From Saprospiraceae bacterium (GTDB lineage Bacteria; Bacteroidota; Bacteroidia; Chitinophagales; Saprospiraceae), in NCBI GenBank assembly GCA_016718505.1, contig JADKDE010000001.1, positions 765,501-829,500 of the forward strand: a DNA stretch of 64,000 nucleotides. Reading direction: 5' to 3'. Made by a program: the position numbers and the translations under genes. Of this stretch, positions 16,811 through 25,774 are shown piece after piece. Position 1 is the first letter of the stretch. Every line of letters begins with the position of its first letter. A model generated the notes under the pieces. That model worked only from the letters and a program-made list of their open reading frames with translations, did not search any database and was not told the origin of the DNA.

Positions 16811-19309
16811 ATGTCCAAGAAAATCGAGAAAACAACGGAGAAACATCATATCGATACGGAACCAACTAAAATACGACCGTGGCTACCACATTTGGTGGCC
16901 GTAGCGGTATTTCTTCTTTCGAGCATTATCTATTTTTATCCTCAACTACAAGGGAAAGTAATCTCCCAATCGGATATCGTCAACTGGCAGGGTGCGTCAC
17001 ATGAAGCGCTGTCTTTTAAGGAAAAAACAGGGGATGAAACGCTTTGGACCAACAGTATGTTTGGGGGAATGCCGACTTATCAAATATGCGCAGATTCGAA
17101 CGAAAAGAACAGTCTCAAATACCTCAATTCGCTGTTAATGGGATTCATGAATGCCCCGATAGGATTCTTTTTATGCGCCATGTTGGCCACTTATCTGGGC
17201 TTGATTTTGCTAGGAATATCGCCTTGGATAGCTATGATAGCAGGGGTTTGCTTTGCGTTTTCGCCCTATACGATGATTCTGTATGAAGCGGGGCACAACA
17301 CGAAGATCAATACCATAGCACTGAGTGGATTGGTGCTTGCAGGTGTGATTATGACCTTTAGGGGCAGATTGGTGCTCGGGGGGATATGCTTCGCAGTGGG
17401 AATGGGATTGAGCCTATTGGCGAACCATGTTCAGATGACGTATTATCTAGGTATCATGGTCGCAGTTTATGGCATATTCAGATTGGTAAAGGCGATCAAA
17501 TTGGGGTTGGTACCAGCCTTTTTAAAGCAATGTTTGGTACTTATCATTGGCTTGTTACTTGCTGTTTTAACCTCATCTCTCAATCTCTTCATGACTTATG
17601 ATTATGCTAAGGATACCATTCGTGGAGATGATGTTTTGACGAAGGCTACGGAAGGAAAGTCTTCTGGCGAAGTAAAGGGATTGGACTGGGACTATGCCAC
17701 CGATTGGAGTCACAGCCCTTTAGAACTGTTGACTGTCGCGGTACCGGGCATCTTAGGCGGAAGTTCATCGGAAGAAGTAGGACCCAAGTCAGCCTTCGCA
17801 CAAGAGTTGAGAGCGAAAGGTTATGGCGGAGGAAAATCGATACAAGCTCCTCTGTACTGGGGCGATTTGCCATTTACCAGCGGGCCTGTATATTTTGGTG
17901 TCATAGCGCTTCTATTTTTCATATTGGGAGCCATCGTGGTAAGGGGTAGTACAAAGTGGTGGCTGGTAGCAGCTACGCTGCTGACCATGTTGCTTTCATT
18001 GGGCAAGAATGCGGAGTGGTTTACTCGGCTGTGGTTTGACTATTTTCCTATGTACAGTAAATTTAGAGCTCCGAATTCCATCATGACGATTACGAGTATT
18101 TTTGCGATTTTCCTTGGAGCTTTCTTCTTAGATGGTGTTCTAAAGAAGAAATATGAAAAGGAAGCCATCCTAAAGGCTCTCAAATACGGCGGGGGCGCTC
18201 TTGTCGGTTTGTTGCTGCTATTGGGAATCTTTGGCCCCATGATGTTCTCATTTACGACAGCAGGAGACGCAAGGTATCAAGAGATGGGATTGGTACCTGC
18301 TTTGATCGATGACCGAAAATCGCTCTTGATGCGCGACGCATTCAAAGGACTATTTTTAGTTTTGGCAGCCTTGGGTTTGTTATGGGCATTTATACAAGAA
18401 AAAATAAAGTCTAACATATTTATCATAGGATTGACATTGCTTACGATAGTTGATTTATGGTCTATCGGAAAGAAATATCTAGATGCGGATCGATTTGTGT
18501 CCAAGAAAGAATCCGCCAGCAATACCGTGCCGCGTCCCGTAGATTTGGAAATAATGAAGGATAAAGACCCCCACTATCGTGTATTGGATTATTCTATCAA
18601 TACATTCAATTCAGCCCAATCTTCATATTTTCACAAGGCGATTGGCGGATATCATGCAGCCAAATTGCGTCGAATCCAAGACGTTATAGAAAAGTATTTT
18701 AGCGGGGATAATTTCGGACTTACCGTTCCTTCTATGCTGAATACGAAGTATTTTATCATGCCTGGAGCTACTGAAAATGAGCCACCTGTTGCTAAACTCA
18801 ATGAGTCTCATGCCGGCAATGCATGGTTCGTAAGCGATTGGGTCATGGTGAGTACAGCCAATCAAGAGTTGGACTCTATCGGTGGGATCATACCCAATAA
18901 AACTGCCATCATCCACCAAGAATTCAACGACTATCTCAAGGGGATCAACCCGACAGATTCTAGCAGTTCTATCCGATTGTCATCTTATGCACCGAACGAA
19001 TTAAAATACGCCTCCAAGACGGATAGCGAACAGTTAGCCGTTTTTTCTGAAATCTGGTATCCGAAAGGCTGGGTGGCTACTATAGACGGCAAAGAGGTGC
19101 CTTATATCCGCGCCAATTATCTCCTGAGGGCATTGAAAGTGCCTACAGGAAGCCACGAGATTGTATTCAAATTTGAGCCAAAGTCCTATAGCCAGTTCAG
19201 CAGCTTGACGTTGATTAGCTCATTGGCATTGCTTTTGCTCATGCTCGGAACGATATATTACAGTTGGAATCATAAGCGGAAGGAAGAGAACTTGCCTTCT
19301 TGGTTTTAA
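16811..19309 (+). CDS. YfhO family multi-pass membrane protein
   Basis: An 832-residue inner-membrane protein with about a dozen hydrophobic helices, followed by a periplasmic C-terminal domain and a last helix (SSLTLISSLALLLLMLGTIYY). YfhO-like features are VISQSDIVNWQG near the N-terminus, the GGMPTYQ segment, SPYTMILYEAGHNTKI, and the late SEIWYPKGWVATIDGKEVP block. Such proteins are GT-C-like and are thought to act on lipid-linked glycans; the function in this phylum is unproven. ATG at 16811 is chosen because the upstream reading from 16757 lies within repeat copy C. Confidence 0.8.
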   Translation: MSKKIEKTTEKHHIDTEPTKIRPWLPHLVAVAVFLLSSIIYFYPQLQGKVISQSDIVNWQGASHEALSFKEKTGDETLWTNSMFGGMPTYQICADSNEKNSLKYLNSLLMGFMNAPIGFFLCAMLATYLGLILLGISPWIAMIAGVCFAFSPYTMILYEAGHNTKINTIALSGLVLAGVIMTFRGRLVLGGICFAVGMGLSLLANHVQMTYYLGIMVAVYGIFRLVKAIKLGLVPAFLKQCLVLIIGLLLAVLTSSLNLFMTYDYAKDTIRGDDVLTKATEGKSSGEVKGLDWDYATDWSHSPLELLTVAVPGILGGSSSEEVGPKSAFAQELRAKGYGGGKSIQAPLYWGDLPFTSGPVYFGVIALLFFILGAIVVRGSTKWWLVAATLLTMLLSLGKNAEWFTRLWFDYFPMYSKFRAPNSIMTITSIFAIFLGAFFLDGVLKKKYEKEAILKALKYGGGALVGLLLLLGIFGPMMFSFTTAGDARYQEMGLVPALIDDRKSLLMRDAFKGLFLVLAALGLLWAFIQEKIKSNIFIIGLTLLTIVDLWSIGKKYLDADRFVSKKESASNTVPRPVDLEIMKDKDPHYRVLDYSINTFNSAQSSYFHKAIGGYHAAKLRRIQDVIEKYFSGDNFGLTVPSMLNTKYFIMPGATENEPPVAKLNESHAGNAWFVSDWVMVSTANQELDSIGGIIPNKTAIIHQEFNDYLKGINPTDSSSSIRLSSYAPNELKYASKTDSEQLAVFSEIWYPKGWVATIDGKEVPYIRANYLLRALKVPTGSHEIVFKFEPKSYSQFSSLTLISSLALLLLMLGTIYYSWNHKRKEENLPSWF

Positions 19310-19334
19310 TTTTTCAAAGCATTAATTATTTTTA

Positions 19335-19452
19335 GGGCGTCCCCATCCTCCGTCTTTTAGACAGGGATGGGCGCACTCTCCATGGGTTCCGTCTCGTACT
19401 CGTACGAGACTCGCGCCTTATAGCCGCGACCATTCCGATTGCTGACGCTGGG
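19335..19452 (+). repeat. Structured intergenic repeat, copy B
   Basis: Closing stem GCGTC (19337-19341) with GACGC (19444-19448). First hairpin CCATCC (19343-19348) with GGATGG (19365-19370). ATGG (19382-19385) pairs with CCAT (19430-19433). Hairpins GTCTCGTA (19391-19398) with TACGAGAC (19403-19410) and TCGCG (19411-19415) with CGCGA (19425-19429). Conserved linkers GCACTCTCCATGGG and CCATTCCGATTGCTGACGC match copy A, while all hairpin arms differ and still pair. Confidence 0.8.
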
Positions 19453-19625
19453 CTAGGAAAAACTAATAAAGAAGGTCTAAAAATTCAATCGCCTCATGCT
19501 CCTCTACTTGGCCATATGGCAAAGCCATATAACTTGCTGACGTTGGTTTAACTACTATGAATGTAGATTTGGCACAATTCAGAGACTTGCGCCAGCAGAG
19601 GGTTATACCCTGTGGGAAAATTTAA
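19453..19625. other. Spacer with possible repeat fragment
   Basis: Between copy B and the IS. Contains a hairpin TATGGC-aaa-GCCATA followed by TTGCTGACGTTGG, which resembles the 3' end of the structured repeat, so it may be a truncated copy. No gene seen. Confidence 0.35.
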
Positions 19626-20953
19626 GACCGTTGCAAAACAATATTTGAAAATTTTATTGCCCTTTCAGAGATCTTTATTACCACTTTAGTGGATTTTGGG
19701 GCCTAATTTTTTAAAACATGAGGCTTTTTTTTAAATTTATTGGCAAAATAATCCAATTTGGGGGCTTATTTTCACTATATTTTACCACTGGGCATAATAA
19801 TCCCAGGGCTACGGTATAAATTGTATGCCATCGATTCCATGAGGTTTTGGGTATGCATTTTTGCTATCCCTCGGTACCTAGCTACTCCTCCATTAAACCA
19901 TCTTTTATACTCCCAAATGTCCTTTCTATTTTGTATCGAGTTTGTCCTATTATTTTATTAAACTTTAATTCCCATTTTGTCAAGGCTTTATTCTTTTTTG
20001 CTTTCTTTAGAATTTGATTCTTCAGATTTTTTGATTTTAATAGGGTTGCATTTTTTTCTGATTGGTAGCCTTTGTCTCCACTTACCCTTGTCCCTGCTGG
20101 CAAGTCCGTACTTTCTAGTACTTCCTCCAAATTACTTATTTCATTTACACTTGCTTTTGTGGTTACTAATCCAAGTATCATTCCTTGTTCGTCTGTAATG
20201 GTATGTTTCTTATACCCAAACCTCAATTTTCCTGCCTTTTTAACCCAACTTCCTTCATCGTCGACTCCAGGCTTTAATACTTTTTTTTATCATCTTTGGT
20301 GCCGATTCTGTCTTTTGTGGATTTTGATTATCTGATTTGTTTTTATTCTCGTCCTCCCCTTCCTCTTGTAACGATTCTTCAATTTCGTAGGTGCTTTGTC
20401 CCTTTGGCTTTAATGGGCTGTCGATAATACTGGCATCCACTATAACTCCTGTCTTGACTATTATTTTTTTGCTTCGAGTTGTTTATTTAAGTTTTTCATT
20501 ATTTTATCATATGCTTTTGTTTGTGTCATTATTGATCTAAACCTACTTAAAGTGCTATGATCTGGTGATGATTCATTTAATTGCAAACCACAAAATCTAC
20601 TGAAGGATATGCTATCATTGAGCCTATCTTCAATTTCATAATCACTTAACCCGTACCATGTTTGTAGTAAGCTCATTTTAAAAGCAGCAATCCATGATAT
20701 GCAGGTTTACCCGTAGCACTCATACCTTTGGTATAATGTCTATTAATTAGAGTGGTAATTGGTCTCCAATCAACCAAGGTATTGATTTGATTGAAAAATT
20801 GCATCTTGACCTTTCTACCTGAGGTCAAATAATCAGCGAATGAGGGAATTTCTTCTTTTTTCATAGCGCTAAAATACAACCTAAATGGCTGATATACAAT
20901 ATTTTAACTACATTTTATTCCATTTATTTCGCCCTTTTTATCGTGCAACGGTC
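19626..20953 (-). mobile_element. IS5-family insertion sequence with TTAA target duplication
   Basis: About 1.33 kb bounded by inverted ends GACCGTTGCA (19626-19635) and TGCAACGGTC (20944-20953), flanked on both sides by TTAA (19622-19625 and 20954-20957). It encodes one DDE transposase on the minus strand, split into several frames. The IS5-like motifs and a 4-bp palindromic target site agree with that family. It is inserted between the structured repeat region and a VapBC-like pair. Confidence 0.85.
19775..20879 (-). pseudogene. IS5-type DDE transposase, multiply frameshifted
   Basis: Five consecutive minus-strand pieces read as one transposase. The N-terminus ends in HGLLLLK and meets MSLLQTWYGLSD. 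The next piece ends at a T7 run (20464-20470), and then DASIIDSP supplies the first catalytic Asp. A T8 run (20281-20288) precedes WVKKAGKLRFGYKKH, and GDKGYQS gives the second Asp. RYKIERTFGSIK gives the Glu, and a shift at 19903-19906 leads to the tail ending at 19775. The first junction contains T_TTA_AAA, a canonical -1 slippery heptamer, so that shift could be programmed. The others lie in homopolymers and look like decay or assembly error. Confidence 0.8.
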
Positions 20954-21126
20954 TTAATTTATTAAAAAAGATTTTTCAATTTTGTCTTGTCCCCTCTAAT
21001 ATGTAACTTTACTAAATAAATTGTTCTAAACAATGGTTATTTAATTTAAATCATTGAACTTGACATCGCAATCAATCACCTTTTCAGTGCGTTTAATTGT
21101 TTAATGGTAATTATTAAAATATTAAA

Positions 21127-21342
21127 ATGGAAACAGTATTAATACAAATCAATAATAACAAAGCATACAGGCTTTTGGAAGACTTAGAAGATTTGCACAT
21201 CATCAAGGTACTTAAAAAAAGTATTCAGCCACAGCAAAAACTTTCTGAAAAGTATGCTGGCAAACTGCCAGCTGATGTGGCGGAGGAACTTCAAAAATAT
21301 GTAACGCAAAGCCGTAACGAATGGAACAATCGCAGTATTTAA
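21127..21342 (+). CDS. Putative type II antitoxin (VapB-like)
   Basis: A 71-residue acidic protein (TVLIQINNNKAYRLLEDLED, then LSEKYAGKLPADVAEELQKYV). The short N-terminal beta/helix start and flexible C-terminus are typical of antitoxins found upstream of PIN toxins in this phylum. It overlaps the PIN-domain gene by 22 bp, the usual translational coupling of such pairs. No DNA-binding fold can be named with certainty. It lies beside an IS, a common position for transferred toxin-antitoxin modules. Confidence 0.65.
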   Translation: METVLIQINNNKAYRLLEDLEDLHIIKVLKKSIQPQQKLSEKYAGKLPADVAEELQKYVTQSRNEWNNRSI

Positions 21343-21710
21343 TTGATACCAATATCGTGATTGATTATCTCGGCAATAAACTCCCTGCTTCGGGTATGGA
21401 TTTTATGCATACGGTAATTGATGTTGTGCCCAATGTTTCGGTAGTTACCAAAATTGAAGTGCTGGGTTTTAATGCCCCTGAACAACACTATCAATTGCTT
21501 ACAAATTTTATCAATGATGCTACTGTATTGGATTTAACTAACAACGTAGTGGAGACAAGTATTGAAATTCGTAAAAAACACAAAACTAAATTGCCTGATG
21601 CCATTATAGCAGCTACTGCTCTTGTTTATGACTTGGTTCTGCTTTCCCATAATTTCGCCGACTTTAAAAATATTAATGGGTTAAAGGTTATAGACCCACA
21701 TAATTTGTAA
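21321..21710 (+). CDS. vapC: PIN-domain RNase toxin, VapC-like
   Basis: A 129-residue PIN ribonuclease. Metal-binding acids are visible in YLIDTNIVIDYL (Asp near residue 8), the Glu in VTKIEVLGF (near 47), and the Asp in KLPDAIIAATAL (near 93), with the late Asp in LLSHNFADF. VapC toxins cleave tRNA or rRNA when the antitoxin is lost. Overlap with the upstream 71-residue antitoxin gene supports the pairing. Confidence 0.85.
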   Translation: MEQSQYLIDTNIVIDYLGNKLPASGMDFMHTVIDVVPNVSVVTKIEVLGFNAPEQHYQLLTNFINDATVLDLTNNVVETSIEIRKKHKTKLPDAIIAATALVYDLVLLSHNFADFKNINGLKVIDPHNL

Positions 21711-21893
21711 CATAAAATGACAAGCTAAATGACACGCGTATTTGCTTTTTCATTCTGGCCTAAAATTATATAAAGTATTAACTGCATGTTGGTAAACTTT
21801 CTATATAACCTAACTAGCAGCTAAGCATCGTCCGAATCGCAGAAATATTGAGTTTGATTTTTTTTTAAGTTCTGATTTGTGTACTACGGATTT

Positions 21894-22097
21894 TCATTTT
21901 ACAAAATGGCTTTTATTTTTAAGCCACCAACCTTCTTTTACTTCCTTAACCAACGCTTCAACGTCTGATTGTTTGGCTTTTGATTTAGCTGTTGCTTCTT
22001 TATATGGCAAATAGTCTATCAAACATTGCAATCCCACCGTATCAACATATGATGGAAGTCTGATAATAACTTCTTTATTAGTTCCTTCGATTACCAT
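21894..22097 (-). CDS. Small antitoxin-like orphan protein
   Basis: A 67-residue protein (EVIIRLPSYVDTVGLQCLIDYLPY, then a charged helix rich in Lys/Glu ending WWLKNKSHFVK). Size and composition resemble antitoxins of PIN-type modules, but no toxin adjoins it. It could instead be an unrelated small protein. Downstream of vapC on the opposite strand. Confidence 0.4.
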   Translation of the reverse strand: MVIEGTNKEVIIRLPSYVDTVGLQCLIDYLPYKEATAKSKAKQSDVEALVKEVKEGWWLKNKSHFVK

Positions 22098-22169
22098 AGC
22101 ACTAAATAATTTGAATCAAAGTTACGAAATAATATTACCCGTATCAAATATTACTGGGTTTCAATAAAT

Positions 22170-22849
22170 TCAATCCCTACCTTCGAACCAAAAGCTAATA
22201 TCTTCCAGTTTTTCCTTCGATATATTAGGTACAAGGGCATTTTCGTTAGGATATCCCACGGGTAGAAGCAAGTAGGGCTTTTCATTTTCGGGACGATTTA
22301 ATATTTTTTGAAGGAAGTTCATTGGACTTGGGGTGTGCGTAAGTGTGACCAAGCCTGCCATGTGAATGGCACTGATTAAAAACCCACAGGCTATGCCAAC
22401 CGATTCGGAAACGTAATAATTTTTTAATTGCTTGTCATTCTCAGTCAGACGATATGATTTTTTGAAAACTACGATGAGCCAAGGTGCTTTTTCCAAAAAC
22501 GGTTTTTCCCAATCTGTCCCAAGATGAGCCAGATCCTGTTTCCATGATTCGGGCATACGTCCGTTATAATTCTCGAACTCTTCCTTTTCAGCGGCGGCTC
22601 GGATTTCTTTTTTATTTTAGGATCGGAAATGGCTACAAAAGTCCATGGTTGCATATTGGCTCCAGATGGTGCATTTGAGGCTATTTCTATGATTTTTTCA
22701 ATAATGTCTCTAGGTATGGTTTTGTCAGAAAAATCACGCACTGATCGGCGGGTTTTCATCTTGGTATGAAACAAATTAATACTGTTTTCTACCTGATCGA
22801 TACTAGGATAATCATAGATGAGTGGCTTGAAATCAGAGTCTCTCGTCAT
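22170..22849 (-). CDS. Nitroreductase family protein, one frameshift
   Basis: FMN-dependent NAD(P)H oxidoreductase fold. The first part has the FMN-binding TRRSVRDFSDK and the ASNAPSGANMQPWTF block. After the T6 run at 22608-22613 (minus-strand A6) the frame shifts, and the rest continues from RMPESWKQDLAHLG through VGIACGFLISAIHMAGL to PYLLLPVGYP at 22170. One extra base would restore a single protein of about 227 residues. ATG at 22849 overlaps the stop of the upstream Mpo1-like gene (ATGA). Substrate unknown; the length and C-terminus resemble the iodotyrosine-deiodinase-like subgroup. Confidence 0.75.
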
Positions 22850-23190
22850 TCTACAATACCGAATTTTTCCTTTGCGGATTTCATTTTTGAAGGCAACTGT
22901 CCAGTAATTATATCCCAAGCCATGATAAAATCGCTCGCTAGGCTAAGTCCAGGATATACGAAGGTTGCTGGTCGATTTTTTTCAAAGAAAAAATGTCCAA
23001 CCCAAGCAAAAAAATAACCACAAAAGACAGCACCTAGACAAAACCAAAATCTACCAGAAAACAAACCATACAAAAGCATCAAAACAGCGAGGCATGTCCC
23101 AACAAAATGCAGCCAACGACTCGTATCGTTTCTGTGCTCAGTTAAGTAGTAGGGATAAAAATCTTCGAGGGTTTTATATTTTTTTTCCAT
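22846..23190 (-). CDS. Mpo1-like (DUF962) membrane protein
   Basis: A 114-residue protein with the family signature FYPYYLTEHRNDTSRWLHFVG at its start, two or three helices and the conserved GHFFFEKNRPATF block, including HXXXXXR-type residues. Yeast Mpo1 is an Fe(II) dioxygenase that alpha-oxidises 2-hydroxy fatty acids; the bacterial role is only inferred. Overlaps the nitroreductase gene by 4 bp. Confidence 0.85.
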   Translation of the reverse strand: MEKKYKTLEDFYPYYLTEHRNDTSRWLHFVGTCLAVLMLLYGLFSGRFWFCLGAVFCGYFFAWVGHFFFEKNRPATFVYPGLSLASDFIMAWDIITGQLPSKMKSAKEKFGIVE

Positions 23191-23385
23191 AAAAAATGTA
23201 TTTAAATGTAAGATTGTTATTTGAATTAATAAAATTACAGATTTCTAATCATATAGAATATGATTTCATTCAAATATTGTGCAAATTAATAAAAAATGAT
23301 ATAAAATAAATGGAAAGTGCCAAGCCCAGACAAATTTAATAAGGAAAGTATAAAAGACCGCAATTAGAAAGAATCATTGACAAAA

Positions 23386-23910
23386 TTATTTCCTATTTAC
23401 CCATTTTACGGTTTTTTGAAGTGCAATGCCTATGACAACCAAAACGACCATTAATATGCTAAAATTGACAACGGACTTGAACACTGCCAAGGCCAAGATG
23501 GCTATCAAGCAGATGGTCGGTATTTCATTGAACATCCTCATTTGCAATGGACTCATGATCTGGTGCTTCGATGCCAAAGAGTGTATTATTTTACCACAAT
23601 ACCAATGATAATATACTAGCCCTAATACGAAAATTAGCTTACAAACCAACCAAGGAAAATAGATATAACTGGGTTCTGCAGCTATCATGCTGATGCCAAA
23701 TATCAAGGTTATGACCATGGCTGGATTCATAATGAATCGGTATAATTTGCGCTCCATTTGGCCGAACTGTGCCAATAATATTTTTCTTTCCGGCTCTTGT
23801 CTTGAGAATGCTTCGGTATGATAAACGAAAAGTCGAGGTAGATAAAATAGTCCAGCAAACCAAGAGATGGCTCCTATCAAATGTAATACTTTGAATGTTA
23901 AAAAAAACAT
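23386..23910 (-). CDS. hemJ: HemJ-like protoporphyrinogen oxidase (CopD-like)
   Basis: A 174-residue four- or five-helix protein. It contains LKVLHLIGAISWFAGLFYLP, the HTEA block, QMERKLYRFIMNPAM and FNEIPTICLIAILALAVFKS, the conserved elements of HemJ, which oxidises protoporphyrinogen IX in heme synthesis using bound heme. It starts 5 bp after the M23 peptidase gene. General CopD-family membership is the fallback reading. Confidence 0.75.
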   Translation of the reverse strand: MFFLTFKVLHLIGAISWFAGLFYLPRLFVYHTEAFSRQEPERKILLAQFGQMERKLYRFIMNPAMVITLIFGISMIAAEPSYIYFPWLVCKLIFVLGLVYYHWYCGKIIHSLASKHQIMSPLQMRMFNEIPTICLIAILALAVFKSVVNFSILMVVLVVIGIALQKTVKWVNRK

Positions 23911-23915
23911 GATTA

Positions 23916-24893
23916 TTAGTCAAATGATTTGTTAGAAAGCCCAGCCTTGCGCACCAATTGTTCATACTGAGAAGGTGTCAGACCATCCATACAATACTTG
24001 ATCGGATCTACAGCATTGCCATTGAAATGAACTTCATAGTGTAAGTGTGGCGCAGTAGAAGTCCCAGTACTCCCTACATACCCAATAAGCTGCCCTTTTT
24101 TAACAACTTGACCAGCCTTTACTTTGGTGCCGCTCATGTGGCCATAGAGCGTCTGATATTTATATCCGTGGTCTATCACTACATGCAATCCATAACCAGA
24201 ACCCGATTGGCCGGATTTTAAGACGCGACCATTGCCCGTAGCACGTATGGGTGTCCCGTGGGGTACATTGAAGTCCAGACCAGCGTGCAGCCTCAATATT
24301 TTGTGTATTGGATGGACCCGCATACCAAAGCCCGATAGCTGATCGAGATTGTCTTCATTCATGACAACTGGTTTGATTGATGGCATAGAGGAAATATAGT
24401 TTTCACGCTGATTGGCAAGGATTTGCAAGGAATCCAAGGATTTTATTTGTAGGCCAATCCTACGTTCGAGGTCATCTGTCTTACCCAAAAGATCTTTGAG
24501 CAATGCGCCGATATTTGGATAGGAATTGAGGTCTTGAAATTTTTCGTATTTATTTGATCCTCCGCCCCATCTGTTTTCATCAATTGGGCTGACACCAAAT
24601 ATATTTCGATAGACCTTTGCATCCCGCAGTTGTATTTCATTAATTTGTTTCGAATAATAATCCAATTTGTGTTGGACCGTGTTGGTGTGGTACTTCATAG
24701 TCTCCAATTCACGAAGAAGTGCCTGCTCTTTTTGCGAGGGGAATAGTCTTTGATATAATAATGAGACGAAAATGCTTGAAATAATAATTCCCGAAAGGAT
24801 GCCAATGCCGTTTATAAATCGGTCTCTCCAGCTACGAACGAATTTTTCGTAACTGAGTGTTTTAGGGTTATATACATACCTTTCCTTTTTCAT
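23916..24893 (-). CDS. Membrane-anchored M23 (LytM) peptidoglycan peptidase
   Basis: A 325-residue protein with a short cytoplasmic N-terminus, one transmembrane helix (about 32-48), a coiled-coil stretch, and a C-terminal M23 zinc domain from HPIHKILRLHAGLDFN onward. Zinc ligands are His and Asp in HAGLD and the HLH in APHLHYEVH. YGHMSG supplies the other catalytic His. The intact ligands suggest an active endopeptidase acting in cell-wall remodelling. Upstream of hemJ by 5 bp. Confidence 0.9.
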   Translation of the reverse strand: MKKERYVYNPKTLSYEKFVRSWRDRFINGIGILSGIIISSIFVSLLYQRLFPSQKEQALLRELETMKYHTNTVQHKLDYYSKQINEIQLRDAKVYRNIFGVSPIDENRWGGGSNKYEKFQDLNSYPNIGALLKDLLGKTDDLERRIGLQIKSLDSLQILANQRENYISSMPSIKPVVMNEDNLDQLSGFGMRVHPIHKILRLHAGLDFNVPHGTPIRATGNGRVLKSGQSGSGYGLHVVIDHGYKYQTLYGHMSGTKVKAGQVVKKGQLIGYVGSTGTSTAPHLHYEVHFNGNAVDPIKYCMDGLTPSQYEQLVRKAGLSNKSFD

Positions 24894-25003
24894 TGACTAT
24901 TGATACCAAAAGTAATCACGAAAATAGGCTAAAATGTTGAAATGAGATAAATTTTTTCAAATCTAGACCCCAATTAAAGAAGGAAGAGGCGATTTTTTAA
25001 AAG

Positions 25004-25035
25004 AAAAAAGCCTTACAAAAAAATTGCAAGGCTTT
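25004..25035 (-). terminator. Terminator of the GIN-domain gene
   Basis: On the minus strand AAAGCCTT (25035-25028) pairs with AAGGCTTT (25014-25007) and is followed by T residues to 25004. It lies about 90 bases after the stop codon at 25124. Confidence 0.8.
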
Positions 25036-25123
25036 AGAAAAGTAAAATTTTGGTAATCTTCAAGAAATGAAGTAATCAACTCAGATTCACTTTAGAATCT
25101 ATGGTTATAGTTAGTTTTTGTGA

Positions 25124-25774
25124 TTAAGGTCTTTGAACCAATGCAGTGGTTTTGTCCTTAGGATTTTCGCGAAATTGCAAATTCAAACATTTTTTATTGC
25201 CCTCCAAAATGTTAAAGTGCTCAATCAATATGTTCTCACCAGTGAGTGAGCCAAGACCGATGTTTTCATAATCCAATACATTGATATGGCCATCCAAATA
25301 TAAGTCACCAGCATTTACGACTAAGGCATCTATCCTGTCACTTTGAACTTGCAATTGAACCGTTTCAGAACTGTTAGAGTTTATTCGCAAATCATCAAGC
25401 TTTATCGTGTAAGGAGTTCTCAATTTCGTGTTTCCATGTATTTCGATTTCTGAAATATTTTCTACCGCGATTCTAAGTTTTTGTCTGCTAATTTTATTTT
25501 TAGAAGATGACTTTAGCACCAATACACCATTATTAATACGATATTCAAAATCATTTTTTTCGAAAATAGGAGAATCATAGGTGATGGATGATGTTTCTTC
25601 CTGTAATAATGTGATGTCAAAATCGCCGTCAATGAAAATAGAGTGGAAGTGTAAGTTTTCAATTTTTTTAGTCTCCGAGGTAAATAAAGGGGTAATGGTT
25701 GAGCCAGAGACTGTGATTGAACCAAATACCATTAATCCAAAAAACAAAATTAAATTCGGGATTAAATTTTTCAT
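25124..25774 (-). CDS. Exported GIN-domain (DUF2807-like) putative adhesin
   Basis: A 216-residue protein with a signal peptide (cleavage near VSGS). It then has the GIN/auto-transporter-head pattern of DFDITLLQ, followed by short beta-helix repeats (ISEIEIHGNTKLR, LRINSNSSETVQLQV, DALVVNAGDLYLDG). Usually cell-surface or periplasmic in Bacteroidota; role unknown. Single gene with its own terminator at 25004-25035. Confidence 0.7.
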   Translation of the reverse strand: MKNLIPNLILFFGLMVFGSITVSGSTITPLFTSETKKIENLHFHSIFIDGDFDITLLQEETSSITYDSPIFEKNDFEYRINNGVLVLKSSSKNKISRQKLRIAVENISEIEIHGNTKLRTPYTIKLDDLRINSNSSETVQLQVQSDRIDALVVNAGDLYLDGHINVLDYENIGLGSLTGENILIEHFNILEGNKKCLNLQFRENPKDKTTALVQRP

